Positions 1 to 9,673 of a stretch of 64,000 bases of DNA are shown here, piece after piece (position 1 is the first letter of the stretch; each line of letters begins with the position of its first letter). The notes beneath the pieces were generated by a model. The model was not told where the DNA came from. It did no database searches and saw nothing but the letters and a program-made list of their open reading frames with translations. The translations under genes and the position numbers were made by a program. Origin of the DNA: Paracoccus kondratievae (GTDB lineage: Bacteria > Pseudomonadota > Alphaproteobacteria > Rhodobacterales > Rhodobacteraceae); NCBI RefSeq assembly GCF_009301415.1, contig NZ_CP045073.1:1441501-1505500 (forward strand), given 5' to 3'.

Positions 1-1
1 C

Positions 2-2539
2 CCGCTGGACTGTCTGACCTGTGCCGCTAATGGCGATTGCGAATTGCAGGACATGGCCGGGGCCGTCGGTCTGCGCGAAGTGCGTTATGAGCCGGGCAAG
101 AACCATTTTGCCCGCCGCGATGCCGAGGGGCCGAACCCCGAATACCGGCCCAAGGATCAGTCGAACCCCTATTTCACCTTCGACCCGGCGAAATGCATCG
201 TCTGTTCGCGTTGCGTCCGGGCCTGCGAAGAGGTGCAGGGTACTTTTGCGCTGACCATCGAGGGGCGGGGCTTTGACAGCCGCGTCTCGGCCGGGATGGG
301 GTCCGACAGTTTCCTGTCTTCGGATTGTGTCAGTTGCGGGGCCTGTGTGCAGGTCTGCCCGACTGCGACCCTGATCGAAAACAGCGTCATCCAGATCGGA
401 ACGCCCGAGCATATCGTCAAGACGACCTGCGCCTATTGCGGGGTCGGCTGCTCGTTCGATGCCCATATGCGCGGCGAAGAGGTCGTGCGCATGGTGCCAG
501 GCAAGGACGGCAAGGCCAACCATGGCCATAGCTGCGTCAAGGGTCGCTTTGCCTGGGGCTATGCAACCCACCGTGAACGCCAGACACAGCCGATGGTGCG
601 TGAACGGATCACCGACCCCTGGCGTGTCGTCACCTGGGATGAGGCGCTGGATTTCGCCGCCAGCCGATTGCGCCAGGCCCAGCAGGACCATGGACGCGAC
701 GCCATCGGTGTCATCACCTCGTCGCGCTGCACCAATGAGGAAACCTATCTGGTGCAGAAACTGGCGCGCGCCGTCTTTCTTAACAACAACACCGATACCT
801 GCGCGCGGGTCTGTCATTCTCCGACCGGCTACGGGCTGAAGACGACCTTTGGCACATCGGCGGGCACGCATGATTTCGACTCGGTCGAAGAGACCGATCT
901 GGCGCTGATCATCGGTGCGAACCCGACCGACGGGCACCCGGTCTTTGCCTCGCGCCTGCGCAAGCGGCTGCGGCAGGGCGCGGGGCTGATCGTCATTGAC
1001 CCGCGTCAGATCGACCTGCTCAAGACCCCGCATATGGGCGAGGGGCTGCACCTGCCGCTGCGTCCGGGCACCAACGTCGCCGTCCTGACCGCGATCGCGC
1101 ATGTGATCGTGACCGAGGGGCTTTATGACGAGGGCTTTATCCGCACGCGCTGCGACTGGGATGAATTCCTGGCCTATGCCGAGTTCCTCAGGGACCCGCG
1201 CCACGCGCCCGAAGAGGTCGAGAAACTGGCCAAGGTCCCGGCCGAACTGATCCGCAAGGCGGCCCGTGCCTATGCCGCCGCGCCGCGGGCAAGTATCTAT
1301 TACGGCCTTGGCGTGACCGAGCATTCGCAGGGCTCGACCACGGTGATGGCGATTGCGAACCTTGCCATGCTGACCGGTAACATCGGTCGCCCCGGCACCG
1401 GCGTGAACCCGCTGCGCGGTCAGAACAACGTGCAGGGCTCTTGCGACATGGGCAGCTTCCCGCATGAATATCCGGGCTATCGCCATGTCTCGGACCCCGA
1501 GGCGCGGGCGATTTATGAACGTGTCTGGGGGGTCGAGCTGTCGCCTGAACCGGGCCTGCGCATCCCCAACATGTTTGATGAGGCGCTGGCCGGCCGTTTC
1601 CGGGGTCTTTACTGCCAGGGCGAGGATATCGTCCAATCGGACCCCGACACCCACCACGTCACCTCGGCGCTGAAGGCGATGGATATCGTCATCGTGCAGG
1701 ATCTTTTCCTGAACGAGACCTCGAACTACGCCCATGTCTTCCTGCCGGGTTCGAGCTTCCTTGAAAAGAACGGCACCTTCACCAATGCCGAACGGCGCAT
1801 CAACATGGTTCGCCGCGCCATGACGCCGCGCAACGGATACGAGGACTGGGAAATCACCCAGTTGCTTGCGAACCGGATGGGCGCGAACTGGTCCTATACC
1901 CACCCGCGCGAGATCATGGCCGAGATCGCGCTGACCACGCCCAGCTTCTCGGGCGTGACCTATGACCTGCTTGACCGGGTTGGTTCGGTGCAATGGCCGT
2001 GCAACGAAAATGCCCCGCTGGGCACGCCGCTGATGCATATCGACGGTTTCGTGCGCGGTAAGGGCAAGTTCGTCCATACCGAGTATATCGCGACCGAAGA
2101 GCGGACCGGTGCGCGTTTCCCGCTGTTGCTGACGACCGGGCGCATTCTGTCGCAGTACAACGTCGGCGCGCAGACACGGCGTACCGAAAACGTGGTCTGG
2201 CACGCCGAGGATCTGCTGGAGATCCACCCCTCGGACGCCGAAAACCGCGGTATTCGCGAAGGCGATTGGGTGCGGGTGGCCTCACGCTCGGGCGAGACGA
2301 CGCTAAGGGCCCATATCACCGATCGGGTGGCGCCGGGGGTGGTTTATACCACCTTCCATCACCCGACGACTCAGGCCAATGTGGTGACTACGGACAATTC
2401 CGACTGGGCCACCAACTGTCCCGAGTTCAAGGTGACCGCCGTGCAGGTCAGTCCCTCGAACGGCCCGTCGGAGTGGCAAGAGGAGTATCGTCACCATTCC
2501 GAACTCGCGCGTCGTATCCTGCCCACCGCAGCGGAATGA
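2..2539 (+). CDS. fdsA: NAD-dependent formate dehydrogenase, molybdenum subunit FdsA (5' partial)
   Basis: Catalytic subunit of the soluble FdsABG-type formate dehydrogenase, which oxidises formate to CO2 at a bis-MGD molybdenum centre and passes electrons through Fe-S clusters to NAD+. The reading frame is open at the left edge, so the N-terminus is missing; 845 residues are visible. The first codons carry the end of a NuoG-like Fe-S domain (Cys at 11, 20 and 38). Two ferredoxin-type CxxCxxCxxxC clusters lie near 194-226 and 326-358. The CAYCGVGC cluster of the molybdopterin domain starts at 428. The catalytic Cys-His pair of the RVCHSPT motif is encoded at 812-817. The C-terminal molybdopterin dinucleotide-binding domain is present. 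FdhD and FdsD follow immediately, matching the fdsGBACD order of Rhodobacter; fdsG and fdsB should lie just outside the window. Confidence 0.95.
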   Translation, partial: PLDCLTCAANGDCELQDMAGAVGLREVRYEPGKNHFARRDAEGPNPEYRPKDQSNPYFTFDPAKCIVCSRCVRACEEVQGTFALTIEGRGFDSRVSAGMGSDSFLSSDCVSCGACVQVCPTATLIENSVIQIGTPEHIVKTTCAYCGVGCSFDAHMRGEEVVRMVPGKDGKANHGHSCVKGRFAWGYATHRERQTQPMVRERITDPWRVVTWDEALDFAASRLRQAQQDHGRDAIGVITSSRCTNEETYLVQKLARAVFLNNNTDTCARVCHSPTGYGLKTTFGTSAGTHDFDSVEETDLALIIGANPTDGHPVFASRLRKRLRQGAGLIVIDPRQIDLLKTPHMGEGLHLPLRPGTNVAVLTAIAHVIVTEGLYDEGFIRTRCDWDEFLAYAEFLRDPRHAPEEVEKLAKVPAELIRKAARAYAAAPRASIYYGLGVTEHSQGSTTVMAIANLAMLTGNIGRPGTGVNPLRGQNNVQGSCDMGSFPHEYPGYRHVSDPEARAIYERVWGVELSPEPGLRIPNMFDEALAGRFRGLYCQGEDIVQSDPDTHHVTSALKAMDIVIVQDLFLNETSNYAHVFLPGSSFLEKNGTFTNAERRINMVRRAMTPRNGYEDWEITQLLANRMGANWSYTHPREIMAEIALTTPSFSGVTYDLLDRVGSVQWPCNENAPLGTPLMHIDGFVRGKGKFVHTEYIATEERTGARFPLLLTTGRILSQYNVGAQTRRTENVVWHAEDLLEIHPSDAENRGIREGDWVRVASRSGETTLRAHITDRVAPGVVYTTFHHPTTQANVVTTDNSDWATNCPEFKVTAVQVSPSNGPSEWQEEYRHHSELARRILPTAAE

Positions 2540-2555
2540 CAAGGTTCCGGACCGG

Positions 2556-3365
2556 ATGCGGGACATGAACGGGGTTTTGCGCTGGCAGGGCGGCTGGCAT
2601 CAGGCCGCGCCGCCCCCGGCGCCGCAGGAATGCCCCGTCGCCATTGTCATCGACGGCATGAGTCAGGCGGTGCTGATGGCGACGCCGCATGACCTGCGCG
2701 ACTTTGCTTTGGGGTTTGCGCTGACCGAGGGGCTGATCGCCTCGCCCGAGGATGTCGAGGGGTTTGACGAAGCCGAGGCCCCGGCCCGCGGCTTTCCCGC
2801 ATGCGAGGCACGGCTGTGGCTGCGCCCCGGCCTGTCAGCACGACTGGCCGAGCGTCGGCGTAGCATGATTGGCCCGGTTGGTTGCGGGCTGTGCGGCGTG
2901 GACAGTATCGAGGCAGCTTTGCCCGAGATCGTGCCCGTCAGTTCGGACTGGTCTATGCCGCCCGAACAGGTGGCAGAGGCCATGGCCGCGCTGACCGAAG
3001 GGCAGATCCTGCGCCGCCAGACCCCGGCGATTCATGGCGCGGCCTTTTGGGATGGTGCCCGCGCCATCACCCGCGAAGATGTTGGCCGTCACAATGCGCT
3101 GGACAAGCTGGCCGGTGCCCTTGCCGTTGCGGGACAGGCGGCGGGGCAGGGTGCGATTGTCATGTCCTCGCGCCTGTCGGTCGATCTGGTGCAAAAGGCT
3201 GCCCGTATCGGTGCGCCCGTTTTAATCGGTGCAAGCGCCCCGACCGCGCTTGCGCTTGACTGGGCTGAACGCGCGGGCATCACGCTGATCGCACGCTCGC
3301 GGCAGGACAGTTTTGATCTTTACACCCACCCCTGGCGTATCGCCGGAAGTTCAGGTTTGAGATGA
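2556..3365 (+). CDS. fdhD: FdhD/FdsC, formate dehydrogenase sulfurtransferase/accessory protein
   Basis: 269-residue FdhD-family protein needed to activate formate dehydrogenase. In E. coli FdhD transfers sulfur from IscS to the molybdenum cofactor, and in Rhodobacter the FdsC homologue binds and protects the bis-MGD cofactor. The paired cysteines of the family are visible as GCGLCG (Cys110 and Cys113). The gene starts 16 bp after fdsA and its stop overlaps the fdsD start (ATGA), so it is in the same operon and probably translationally coupled. An in-frame ATG nine bases further on is an alternative start. Confidence 0.93.
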   Translation: MRDMNGVLRWQGGWHQAAPPPAPQECPVAIVIDGMSQAVLMATPHDLRDFALGFALTEGLIASPEDVEGFDEAEAPARGFPACEARLWLRPGLSARLAERRRSMIGPVGCGLCGVDSIEAALPEIVPVSSDWSMPPEQVAEAMAALTEGQILRRQTPAIHGAAFWDGARAITREDVGRHNALDKLAGALAVAGQAAGQGAIVMSSRLSVDLVQKAARIGAPVLIGASAPTALALDWAERAGITLIARSRQDSFDLYTHPWRIAGSSGLR

Positions 3366-3580
3366 CCGAGACCATGACCCATAACAAGCTGATCCGCATG
3401 GCGACCCAGATGGCAGATTTCTTTCGCAGCCAGCCTGATCGCCCCGCGCCTGAGGCTGTCGCCGCCCATATCAACGATTCCTGGTCGCCCCGCATGCGTC
3501 AGGACTTTGTCGAACAGATCCGTGCCGGTGCCGAGGCCGATCCGGTGGTGCGCGAGGCGGCGGATCTCATTCGCATCTGA
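3362..3580 (+). CDS. fdsD: formate dehydrogenase delta subunit FdsD
   Basis: Small 72-residue protein of the FdsD family, encoded last in fds operons. It carries the family's typical RMATQMADFF opening and the HINDSWSPRMR stretch. FdsD is not part of the electron transfer chain; it is reported as an additional component linked to assembly or stability of the Rhodobacter FdsABG complex. The start overlaps the fdhD stop by four bases. It ends 60 bp before the RNase R gene, with no obvious terminator between them, so some read-through into rnr is possible. Confidence 0.9.
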   Translation: MTETMTHNKLIRMATQMADFFRSQPDRPAPEAVAAHINDSWSPRMRQDFVEQIRAGAEADPVVREAADLIRI

Positions 3581-3640
3581 TCGGTGCAGGTGCGCTTTTT
3601 GCCTCTGCCGCCCAAGCTTTCGGCGTGATAGCGTGACGGC

Positions 3641-5905
3641 ATGGCACAGCTACCTTCCCGGCAAGAGATTCTCGACTGGGTGTCCGCCCACCCGGACGCC
3701 ACCGCCAAGCGCGATATCGCCAAGGCTTTTGGGATAAAGGGGGCGGCGCGGATCGAGCTCAAGCGTATTCTGAAAGAGCTTGAGGCCGACGGTCTGCTAG
3801 AACGCCGCCGCCGCCATTACCATGATGCCGAGCGTCTGCCTCCGGTGACGGTGGTGCAGCTTTTGCCGCCTGATCGCGATGGCGACATCTTTGCCAGGCC
3901 GCTGGAGTGGCAGGGTGAGGGGCCGATGCCGCGCATCCTGTACGCAGCTCTTAAATCCGACCCGGCGGTCGCGCCGGGTGAACGCATCCTTGCCCGGCTG
4001 ATCGAGACCCGGGGCGAGGATCATGATTATCAGGCCCGGCTGATCCGCCGCATCGGCACGGTCCAGCACCGCATCGTCGGCATCTTTCGCGCCTCGGCGG
4101 GCGGTCCCGAGGCGGGGGGGCGTATTCTGCCCATCGACAAGGGGCAGGATAAGGAATGGCAGGTGCGCCCCGGCGACGCCCATGGTGCGCAAAGCGGCGA
4201 ACTGGTCGAGGCCGAACAGGTCGGCCCGCGCGGCCGTCTTGGCCTGCCCATGGCACGCATCGTCGAACGGCTGGGCGACCCTTCGGCGCCCAGGGCGGTC
4301 AGCCTGATCGCCATCCATCAGCACGGCATTCCCGATGATTTCCCCGACGACGTGATCGCCGAGGCGGATGCCGCCAGCCCCGCGACCATGAAGTCACGCG
4401 AGGATCTGCGCCATTTGCCATTTGTCACCATTGATCCCGTTGATGCCCGCGACCATGACGATGCCGTCATGGCCGAGACGCATGAGGACGGCGGTGCGAC
4501 AATCTGGGTCGGCATCGCCGATGTGGCGCATTACGTCCGCCCCGGCTCGGCCCTTGATCGTGAGGCACGGCTGCGCGGCAACTCGACCTATTTCCCTGAC
4601 CGGGTGGTGCCGATGCTGCCCGACGTCCTTTCAGGGGATCTTTGTTCGCTGCATGAAGGCATTGACCGGCCGGTGATCGCCGTGCGTATGCGGCTGGATG
4701 CGCAGGGCAACAAGGTCAGCCACAGTTTTCATCGCGGCATGATCCGTTCGGCCGCGAGCCTTAGCTATGAGCAGGCGCAGGCAGCGGCGGACGGCAACCC
4801 TGATGAGCAGACCGGCCCGCTGATCGACAGTGTGATCCGCCCGCTTTGGGCTGCCTATGCGCTGCTGAAGGCCGCGCGTGAGCGTCGCCAGCCGCTGGAA
4901 CTTGACCTGCCCGAGCGTCGGATCGAGCTGACTGCTGACGGGCGTGTCAAATCGGTCAACTTCCGCGAACGTTTTGACGCGCACCGGCTGATCGAGGAAT
5001 TCATGGTGCTGGCCAATGTCGCCGCCGCCGAAGAGCTTGAGCGTCTGCGCCGTCCGCTGCTTTATCGCGTGCACGAAGAGCCGACGGTGGAAAAGCTTGA
5101 TGCGCTGCGCGAGGTGGCCGAGGCTTCGGGCTTTACCCTTGCACGTGGACAGGTCCTGCAGACCCGGCATCTGAACCGGCTGCTGGAACAGGCCGAGGGA
5201 TCAGAGTTCGATGAGCTGATCAATATGACCGCGCTGCGTTCCATGCAGCAGGCCTATTACCACCCCGAGAATTTTGGTCACTTTGGACTGGCGCTGCGAT
5301 CCTATGCGCATTTCACCTCTCCCATCCGTCGCTATTCGGACCTGATCGTGCATCGCGCACTGATCACCGGCCATAAATGGGGCGCTGACGGGCTGTCGCC
5401 GCAGGATATTGAGCGACTGTCCGAGACAGCGCAACATATCTCGGAAACCGAGCGCCGCTCGATGGCGGCCGAGCGGGACACAACTGACCGCTATCTTGCG
5501 GCCTATCTGGCTGATCGGGTGGGGGCCGAGTTTACCGGTCGGGTCAGTGGCGTGCAGCGGTTCGGCGCTTTCGTACGGCTGGACGAAACCGGGGCGGACG
5601 GGCTTTTGCCGATCCGCGAGATCGGGCGAGAGTATTTCCATTATGACCCCGATGCGCAGGTGCTCATGGGGTCAGAGACGGGGCTGGAGATCGGTATTGG
5701 TCAGCGGGTCACCGTCCGGCTTTCCGAGGCGGTGCCGGTGACCGGCGGTCTGATGCTTGAGTTGCTGGAGGTCGAGGGTCGGCCGCTGCCGCAAAGCGGC
5801 CGTCGCGGCGCAGGCAAAGGGCCGATGCGCAAGCGTGCGACCCAGGCCCGGCTGGCTGAAATCAAGCGCGCGCAAAAACGCCGCCGCGTCCGCCGCCAGC
5901 GCTGA
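3641..5905 (+). CDS. rnr: ribonuclease R (RNB-family 3'-5' exoribonuclease)
   Basis: 754-residue processive exoribonuclease that degrades structured RNA and takes part in mRNA and rRNA quality control. The order of domains is an N-terminal winged helix (about residues 20-55), cold-shock-like RNA-binding regions, the RNB catalytic domain with the Asp-rich motif IDPVDARDHDDA (about 264-275), an S1 domain near residue 625-710 (EFTGRVSGVQRFGAFV), and a basic Lys/Arg tail. The length is usual for alphaproteobacterial RNase R. The ATG at 3641 is the first credible start. It is followed by a hairpin with a T-rich tail at 5941-5973. Confidence 0.95.
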   Translation: MAQLPSRQEILDWVSAHPDATAKRDIAKAFGIKGAARIELKRILKELEADGLLERRRRHYHDAERLPPVTVVQLLPPDRDGDIFARPLEWQGEGPMPRILYAALKSDPAVAPGERILARLIETRGEDHDYQARLIRRIGTVQHRIVGIFRASAGGPEAGGRILPIDKGQDKEWQVRPGDAHGAQSGELVEAEQVGPRGRLGLPMARIVERLGDPSAPRAVSLIAIHQHGIPDDFPDDVIAEADAASPATMKSREDLRHLPFVTIDPVDARDHDDAVMAETHEDGGATIWVGIADVAHYVRPGSALDREARLRGNSTYFPDRVVPMLPDVLSGDLCSLHEGIDRPVIAVRMRLDAQGNKVSHSFHRGMIRSAASLSYEQAQAAADGNPDEQTGPLIDSVIRPLWAAYALLKAARERRQPLELDLPERRIELTADGRVKSVNFRERFDAHRLIEEFMVLANVAAAEELERLRRPLLYRVHEEPTVEKLDALREVAEASGFTLARGQVLQTRHLNRLLEQAEGSEFDELINMTALRSMQQAYYHPENFGHFGLALRSYAHFTSPIRRYSDLIVHRALITGHKWGADGLSPQDIERLSETAQHISETERRSMAAERDTTDRYLAAYLADRVGAEFTGRVSGVQRFGAFVRLDETGADGLLPIREIGREYFHYDPDAQVLMGSETGLEIGIGQRVTVRLSEAVPVTGGLMLELLEVEGRPLPQSGRRGAGKGPMRKRATQARLAEIKRAQKRRRVRRQR

Positions 5906-5940
5906 AACGCGCCAGACCTCGCAGCGATCTGATAATGAAT

Positions 5941-5973
5941 GGGGCGGCCCGGTGGACCGCCCCTTGTTGTTTT
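5941..5973 (+). terminator. likely intrinsic terminator of rnr
   Basis: A 7-bp G/C stem (GGGGCGG paired with CCGCCCC, 5941-5963) is followed by TTGTTGTTTT. It lies 35 bp after the rnr stop, between convergent rnr and pckA. The T tract favours rightward termination; on the other strand the tail is weaker. Confidence 0.6.
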
Positions 5974-5999
5974 CCCTGTCAGACTTTCGCCGTCAGTGT

Positions 6000-7598
6000 T
6001 CAGCCGATGGCGGCGGCGCGAACGTCGTCGTCGATCTTGTCGGCGTATTGGGCAAAGTTGTCGCTGAACATGCTGACCAGTTTGCGTGCCTGGGCATCAT
6101 AGGCCGCAGGATCGGTCCAGGTCTGGCGCGGATCAAGCAGCTTGTCCTCGACGCCCGGGACCGAGACCGGAACTTCGAAGCCGAAATTCGGGTCCTTGCG
6201 GAATTCGGCATTGTTCAGCGAACCGTCCAGCGCAGCGGTCAGCAGGGCACGGGTAGCCTTGATCGGCATGCGCTTGCCGGTGCCGAAAGCGCCGCCGGTC
6301 CAGCCGGTGTTGACCAGCCAGCAGGTTGCGCCGGTCTTGGCGATTTTTTCCTGCAGCAGCTTGCCATAGACCTCGGGGCGGCGCGGCATGAAGGGCGCGC
6401 CGAAGCAGGTCGAGAAGGTCGGGGTCGGTTCGGTCACACCGACCTCGGTGCCCGGGGTCTTGGAGGTAAAGCCCGACAGGAAGTGATACATCGCCTGCGC
6501 CGGGGTCAGCCGCGCGATCGGCGGCAGCACGCCATAGGCGTCGCAGGTCAGCATGATCACGTTCCTGGGCTGGCCACCCAGCGAGCTTGCCGAGGCGTTC
6601 GAGATATAGTCCAGCGGATAGGCGCAGCGCATGTTGTCGGTGATCGAGTTATCCTCGAAGTCCAACTCCAGCGTGTCCGGATCAAAGACCATGTTTTCGA
6701 TCACGGTGCCGAATTTCGAGCAGGTGGCATAGATCTCGGGCTCGGCCTCGGCCGACAGGTTGATCGTCTTGGCGTAGCAGCCGCCCTCGAAGTTAAAGAT
6801 GCCGTGGTCGGACCAGCCGTGCTCGTCATCGCCGATCAGCGTGCGCGAGGGATCGGCCGACAGCGTGGTCTTGCCGGTGCCCGACAGGCCGAAGAAGATG
6901 GCCGAGTCATCGGGATTGCCGATCGCGTGGTTGGCCGAGCAATGCATCGGCATCACGCCTTTTTCCGGCAGGATGTAGTTCAGCAGGGTAAAGACCGACT
7001 TTTTGTTTTCGCCGGCATAGGCGGTGTTGCCGATCAGGATCAGCTTCTTGTCGAAGTTCAGCGCGATCACCGTTTCCGAGCGGCAGCCGTGTTTCGCCGG
7101 ATCCGCCTTGAAGCTGGGGCAGTTGATGATGGTGAACTCGGGCACAAAGCTTGCAAGCTCGGCCAGTTCGGGGCGGCGCAGAAGATGGCGGATGAAAAGC
7201 CCGTGCCAGGCCAGTTCGGTCACGACCCGCACGTCAAGGCGCAGGGCAGGATCCGCGCCGCCGTAGAGGTCCTGAACGTAGTATTCCTTGCCCTTCATAT
7301 GCTCAAGCATATCGGCGTGCAGGCGGTCAAAGGCCTCGGGCTCCATCGGGCGGTTGTTTTCCCACCAGATGGTGTTTTCGACCGAAGGGGTGCGCACGAC
7401 ATGTTTGTCCTTGGGCGAGCGGCCTGTATGGGCGCCGGTCGAGACAAGGAACGTGCCGCCCAGACCCAGCCTGCCTTCGCCGTGCTGGATCGCAGCTTCG
7501 ATCAGCGCCGGTTCGAGCAGGTTGTAGTGGACTTTGCCGAGCCCCGTGATTCCCTGGTCTTCGAGACGGCAATTCGGATTGACGCGCGGTTCGGTCAT
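6000..7598 (-). CDS. pckA: phosphoenolpyruvate carboxykinase (ATP)
   Basis: 532-residue ATP-type PEP carboxykinase that converts oxaloacetate and ATP to PEP, CO2 and ADP, the first committed step of gluconeogenesis from TCA intermediates. Visible motifs are the P-loop [10 protein letters not shown] (237-246), the adjacent metal/kinase-2 motif LIGDDEHGW (about 254-262), and the substrate-binding [11 protein letters not shown] segment (55-65). The length matches rhizobial and Rhodobacter enzymes. It is transcribed leftward, divergent from hprK. The roughly 230-bp space between them holds a pair of direct repeats that could be regulatory. In many relatives chvI-chvG lies between pckA and hprK; here it does not. 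Confidence 0.97.
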   Translation of the reverse strand: MTEPRVNPNCRLEDQGITGLGKVHYNLLEPALIEAAIQHGEGRLGLGGTFLVSTGAHTGRSPKDKHVVRTPSVENTIWWENNRPMEPEAFDRLHADMLEHMKGKEYYVQDLYGGADPALRLDVRVVTELAWHGLFIRHLLRRPELAELASFVPEFTIINCPSFKADPAKHGCRSETVIALNFDKKLILIGNTAYAGENKKSVFTLLNYILPEKGVMPMHCSANHAIGNPDDSAIFFGLSGTGKTTLSADPSRTLIGDDEHGWSDHGIFNFEGGCYAKTINLSAEAEPEIYATCSKFGTVIENMVFDPDTLELDFEDNSITDNMRCAYPLDYISNASASSLGGQPRNVIMLTCDAYGVLPPIARLTPAQAMYHFLSGFTSKTPGTEVGVTEPTPTFSTCFGAPFMPRRPEVYGKLLQEKIAKTGATCWLVNTGWTGGAFGTGKRMPIKATRALLTAALDGSLNNAEFRKDPNFGFEVPVSVPGVEDKLLDPRQTWTDPAAYDAQARKLVSMFSDNFAQYADKIDDDVRAAAIG

Positions 7599-7625
7599 GG
7601 CACCTGTGCTCCTGCTTAATTCCGG

Positions 7626-7725
7626 GCCGGCAACCGGCCGTTGCGCGTCCTATAACACGGCATTTCCCCGGCGAAAGTGCAGTTATGGACAGGGTTAGCG
7701 CAATCAGGAAAGGTTAGCGCAATCA
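7626..7725. promoter_or_regulatory. pckA/hprK divergent control region with twin 14-bp direct repeats
   Basis: Two identical copies of GGTTAGCGCAATCA lie at 7693-7706 and 7712-7725, 19 bp apart (nearly two helical turns). The core resembles a LacI-type half-palindrome around GCGC. On the pckA side a TTATAG box (7651-7656, minus strand) could be a -10 element. A GGCCGG-CAA-CCGGCC hairpin (7626-7640) would lie in the pckA leader. The position, upstream of pckA, suggests an activator or repressor site; the rhizobial LacI-family regulator PckR is a possible analogue. This is inference. Confidence 0.45.
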
Positions 7726-7826
7726 TTTGCCCGGCCGTAGAGTTGTCCATAAGAAAACGTCACAAAGCCAAGCCGTCCACGCGCGAAAACCGGGGTGATT
7801 CGCCCCCGACGAATGAGGTGCCCGCG

Positions 7827-8255
7827 ATGATCCTGCATGCGTCCTGCATCGCCCATTCCGGCAGGGGGCTGCTGATCCTTGGCCCCTCGGGGTCTGGAAA
7901 ATCGACGCTCGCGCTTGAGTTGATGGCATTTGGCGCGGCGCTGGTTGCCGATGACCGCACCATTCTGAACGTCCGGCAGGGCCGGATCATCGCCGATGCC
8001 CCCGATTCGATTCGTGGCCGGATCGAGGCGCGCGGGGTCGGTATCCTGAATGCGCAGGCCCATGGCCCGGTCGAACTGGCACTGGCGGTGGATCTTGAGC
8101 GGCCCGAGCCCGACCGCCTGCCGCCCGATCGCCACATTGAGCTGATGGATTGCCGCTTGCCTCTTGTCCTTGGCGCGGGGCAGGTCCATCTTGCGCCGAT
8201 GCTGCTGCAATATCTTATCGCCGGCAGGGCCGATACGGATATGCACGGGAGGTAA
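7827..8255 (+). CDS. hprK: HPr kinase/phosphorylase, short kinase-only form
   Basis: 142-residue protein carrying only the C-terminal catalytic domain of HprK, which phosphorylates HPr on its regulatory serine. The P-loop GPSGSGKS is at residues 19-26, followed by the LVADDRTIL and [12 protein letters not shown] segments of the family. The frame is open upstream to 7677, but the conserved family start (ILHAS) fixes the ATG at 7827; the extra upstream residues look non-coding. Alphaproteobacteria typically have this shortened form without the N-terminal domain found in Firmicutes. It is first in a tight operon with rapZ, EIIA and HPr. Confidence 0.92.
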   Translation: MILHASCIAHSGRGLLILGPSGSGKSTLALELMAFGAALVADDRTILNVRQGRIIADAPDSIRGRIEARGVGILNAQAHGPVELALAVDLERPEPDRLPPDRHIELMDCRLPLVLGAGQVHLAPMLLQYLIAGRADTDMHGR

Positions 8256-8265
8256 GAGCCAAGCG

Positions 8266-9225
8266 ATGCCGGAGGCCAACAGCCCCACCGAGACTCATGA
8301 AGAAGAAGCGCAGCGGCTGGTACTGATCACCGGCCCGTCGGGTGCCGGGCGCTCGACCGCGATCAACGTGCTTGAGGATCTGGGCTACGAGGCCATCGAC
8401 AACCTGCCGCTGTCGCTGGTGCCCCGGCTGCTGGATGGCCCGGCGCGGCCTGTGCCCCTGGCGCTGGGGCTGGATGTGCGCAACCGCGACTTTTCGGTCT
8501 CAAACCTTATCGAGTTGATCGACCGGCTGACCCGGCTGCCCGAATATGCGCCCGAAGTACTGTTTCTGGACTGTTCGACCGAACAGCTTCTGCGCCGCTT
8601 TAATGAGACCCGCCGCCGCCATCCGCTGCGGCTTGAGGGCTCGCCGCTGGAAGCGATTGTGGCTGAACGTGACATGCTTGCCCCGATCCGGGCGCGCGCC
8701 GATGTGCTGGTCGATACATCAGAGCTGTCGCCGCATGATCTCAAGGCCGAGCTGTCGCGCTGGTTCGAGACCGAGCCGGGACGCAGGCTGACCGTCTCGG
8801 TCCAGTCATTTTCTTACAAGCGGGGCGTGCCGCGCGGCGTCGACATGATGTTTGACTGTCGCTTTCTGTCGAACCCGCATTGGAAGCCGGAATTGCGACC
8901 TCTGGACGGGCGTGATGCGCCTGTTCAGGACTATGTGATGGCCGATCCGCGATTCGACGAATTCTTCCGTCGCGTCCGTGATCTTGCACTTTTTACCCTG
9001 CCTGCCCATCTTGAGGAAGGTAAAGCCCACCTGGCAATCGGCTTTGGCTGCACAGGGGGGCGACACCGTTCTGTCACAATGGCGGAAAAAATGGCAGATG
9101 CGCTTGCGAAAGCAGGCTGGCAGGTGTCAATTAGACATCGGGAACTTGAACGCCGTGAAAAGGCGCCGGCACCTTGGGATGATGGCCAGGTTTTGGCCTC
9201 TCGCACGGCCCGGGCGCAGGGTTGA
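8266..9225 (+). CDS. rapZ: RNase adapter / nucleotide-binding protein RapZ
   Basis: 319-residue RapZ (YvcJ/YhbJ) family protein. It has an N-terminal Walker [10 protein letters not shown] (23-31) and the C-terminal family signature with [24 protein letters not shown] and [13 protein letters not shown]. In E. coli RapZ senses glucosamine-6-phosphate and delivers the sRNA GlmZ to RNase E; its RNA targets in alphaproteobacteria are less clear. The ATG at 8266 is chosen because the upstream open frame runs into hprK and the family begins just before the P-loop. It lies 10 bp after hprK. Confidence 0.93.
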   Translation: MPEANSPTETHEEEAQRLVLITGPSGAGRSTAINVLEDLGYEAIDNLPLSLVPRLLDGPARPVPLALGLDVRNRDFSVSNLIELIDRLTRLPEYAPEVLFLDCSTEQLLRRFNETRRRHPLRLEGSPLEAIVAERDMLAPIRARADVLVDTSELSPHDLKAELSRWFETEPGRRLTVSVQSFSYKRGVPRGVDMMFDCRFLSNPHWKPELRPLDGRDAPVQDYVMADPRFDEFFRRVRDLALFTLPAHLEEGKAHLAIGFGCTGGRHRSVTMAEKMADALAKAGWQVSIRHRELERREKAPAPWDDGQVLASRTARAQG

Positions 9226-9247
9226 CGGCTGTGCGTGGTGAGGCGAA

Positions 9248-9673
9248 TTGATAGGGATTGTCATCGTGGCGCATGGGGGCCTGGCCCGGGAATATCTCTC
9301 GGCGGTCGAACATGTTGTGGGGCCCCAGACCGGAATCAGGGCCGTGGCGATCGAGGAAAACCATGACCGTGGCGAAAAGCAGGCCGAAATATGTGCCGCT
9401 GCCGACGCGGTGGATGCGGGCGACGGCGTGGTCGTGGTGACGGACCTGTTCGGCGGCTCGCCTTCGAACCTGTCGCTGATGGCTTGTGCGGCGCGCAATC
9501 GGGCCATTCTTTATGGGGCCAATCTGCCCATGCTGGTCAAGCTGGCCAAGTCGCGCAAGTTGCCGGTCGCCGATGCGGTGTCGCTGGCCAAGGATGCGGG
9601 CCGCAAGTATATCAACAGCTATGACGTCGTGCCCGCCGATGTGCTGCCCATCCCGAAACGTGCCTTTTCATGA
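9248..9673 (+). CDS. PTS EIIA component, mannose family (regulatory)
   Basis: 141-residue EIIA-Man-like domain that accepts phosphate from HPr on a histidine. The active-site histidine is His9 in IVAHGG, and TDLFGGSPSN marks the family. The start is a TTG at 9248; no ATG lies before the conserved N-terminus. There is no EIIB, EIIC or EIID gene here, so this is a regulatory phosphorelay, not a sugar transporter, as is usual in alphaproteobacteria. The gene overlaps the HPr start by four bases (ATGA). Confidence 0.9.
   Translation: MIGIVIVAHGGLAREYLSAVEHVVGPQTGIRAVAIEENHDRGEKQAEICAAADAVDAGDGVVVVTDLFGGSPSNLSLMACAARNRAILYGANLPMLVKLAKSRKLPVADAVSLAKDAGRKYINSYDVVPADVLPIPKRAFS

Noticed and set aside
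5757..7619. 620-residue open frame antisense to pckA
   Set aside because: It is a shadow of pckA in GC-rich DNA: Gly/Arg/Val-rich, without motifs or a ribosome site, while the opposite strand encodes a full, motif-complete PEP carboxykinase.
7677..7826. N-terminal extension of HprK
   Set aside because: The 50 extra codons overlap the direct-repeat region and do not resemble the N-terminal domain of long HprK; the family core begins at 7827.
9248..9673. Sugar-transporting PTS
   Set aside because: No membrane EIIC/EIID or EIIB component occurs; the set is the regulatory phosphorelay usual in alphaproteobacteria.
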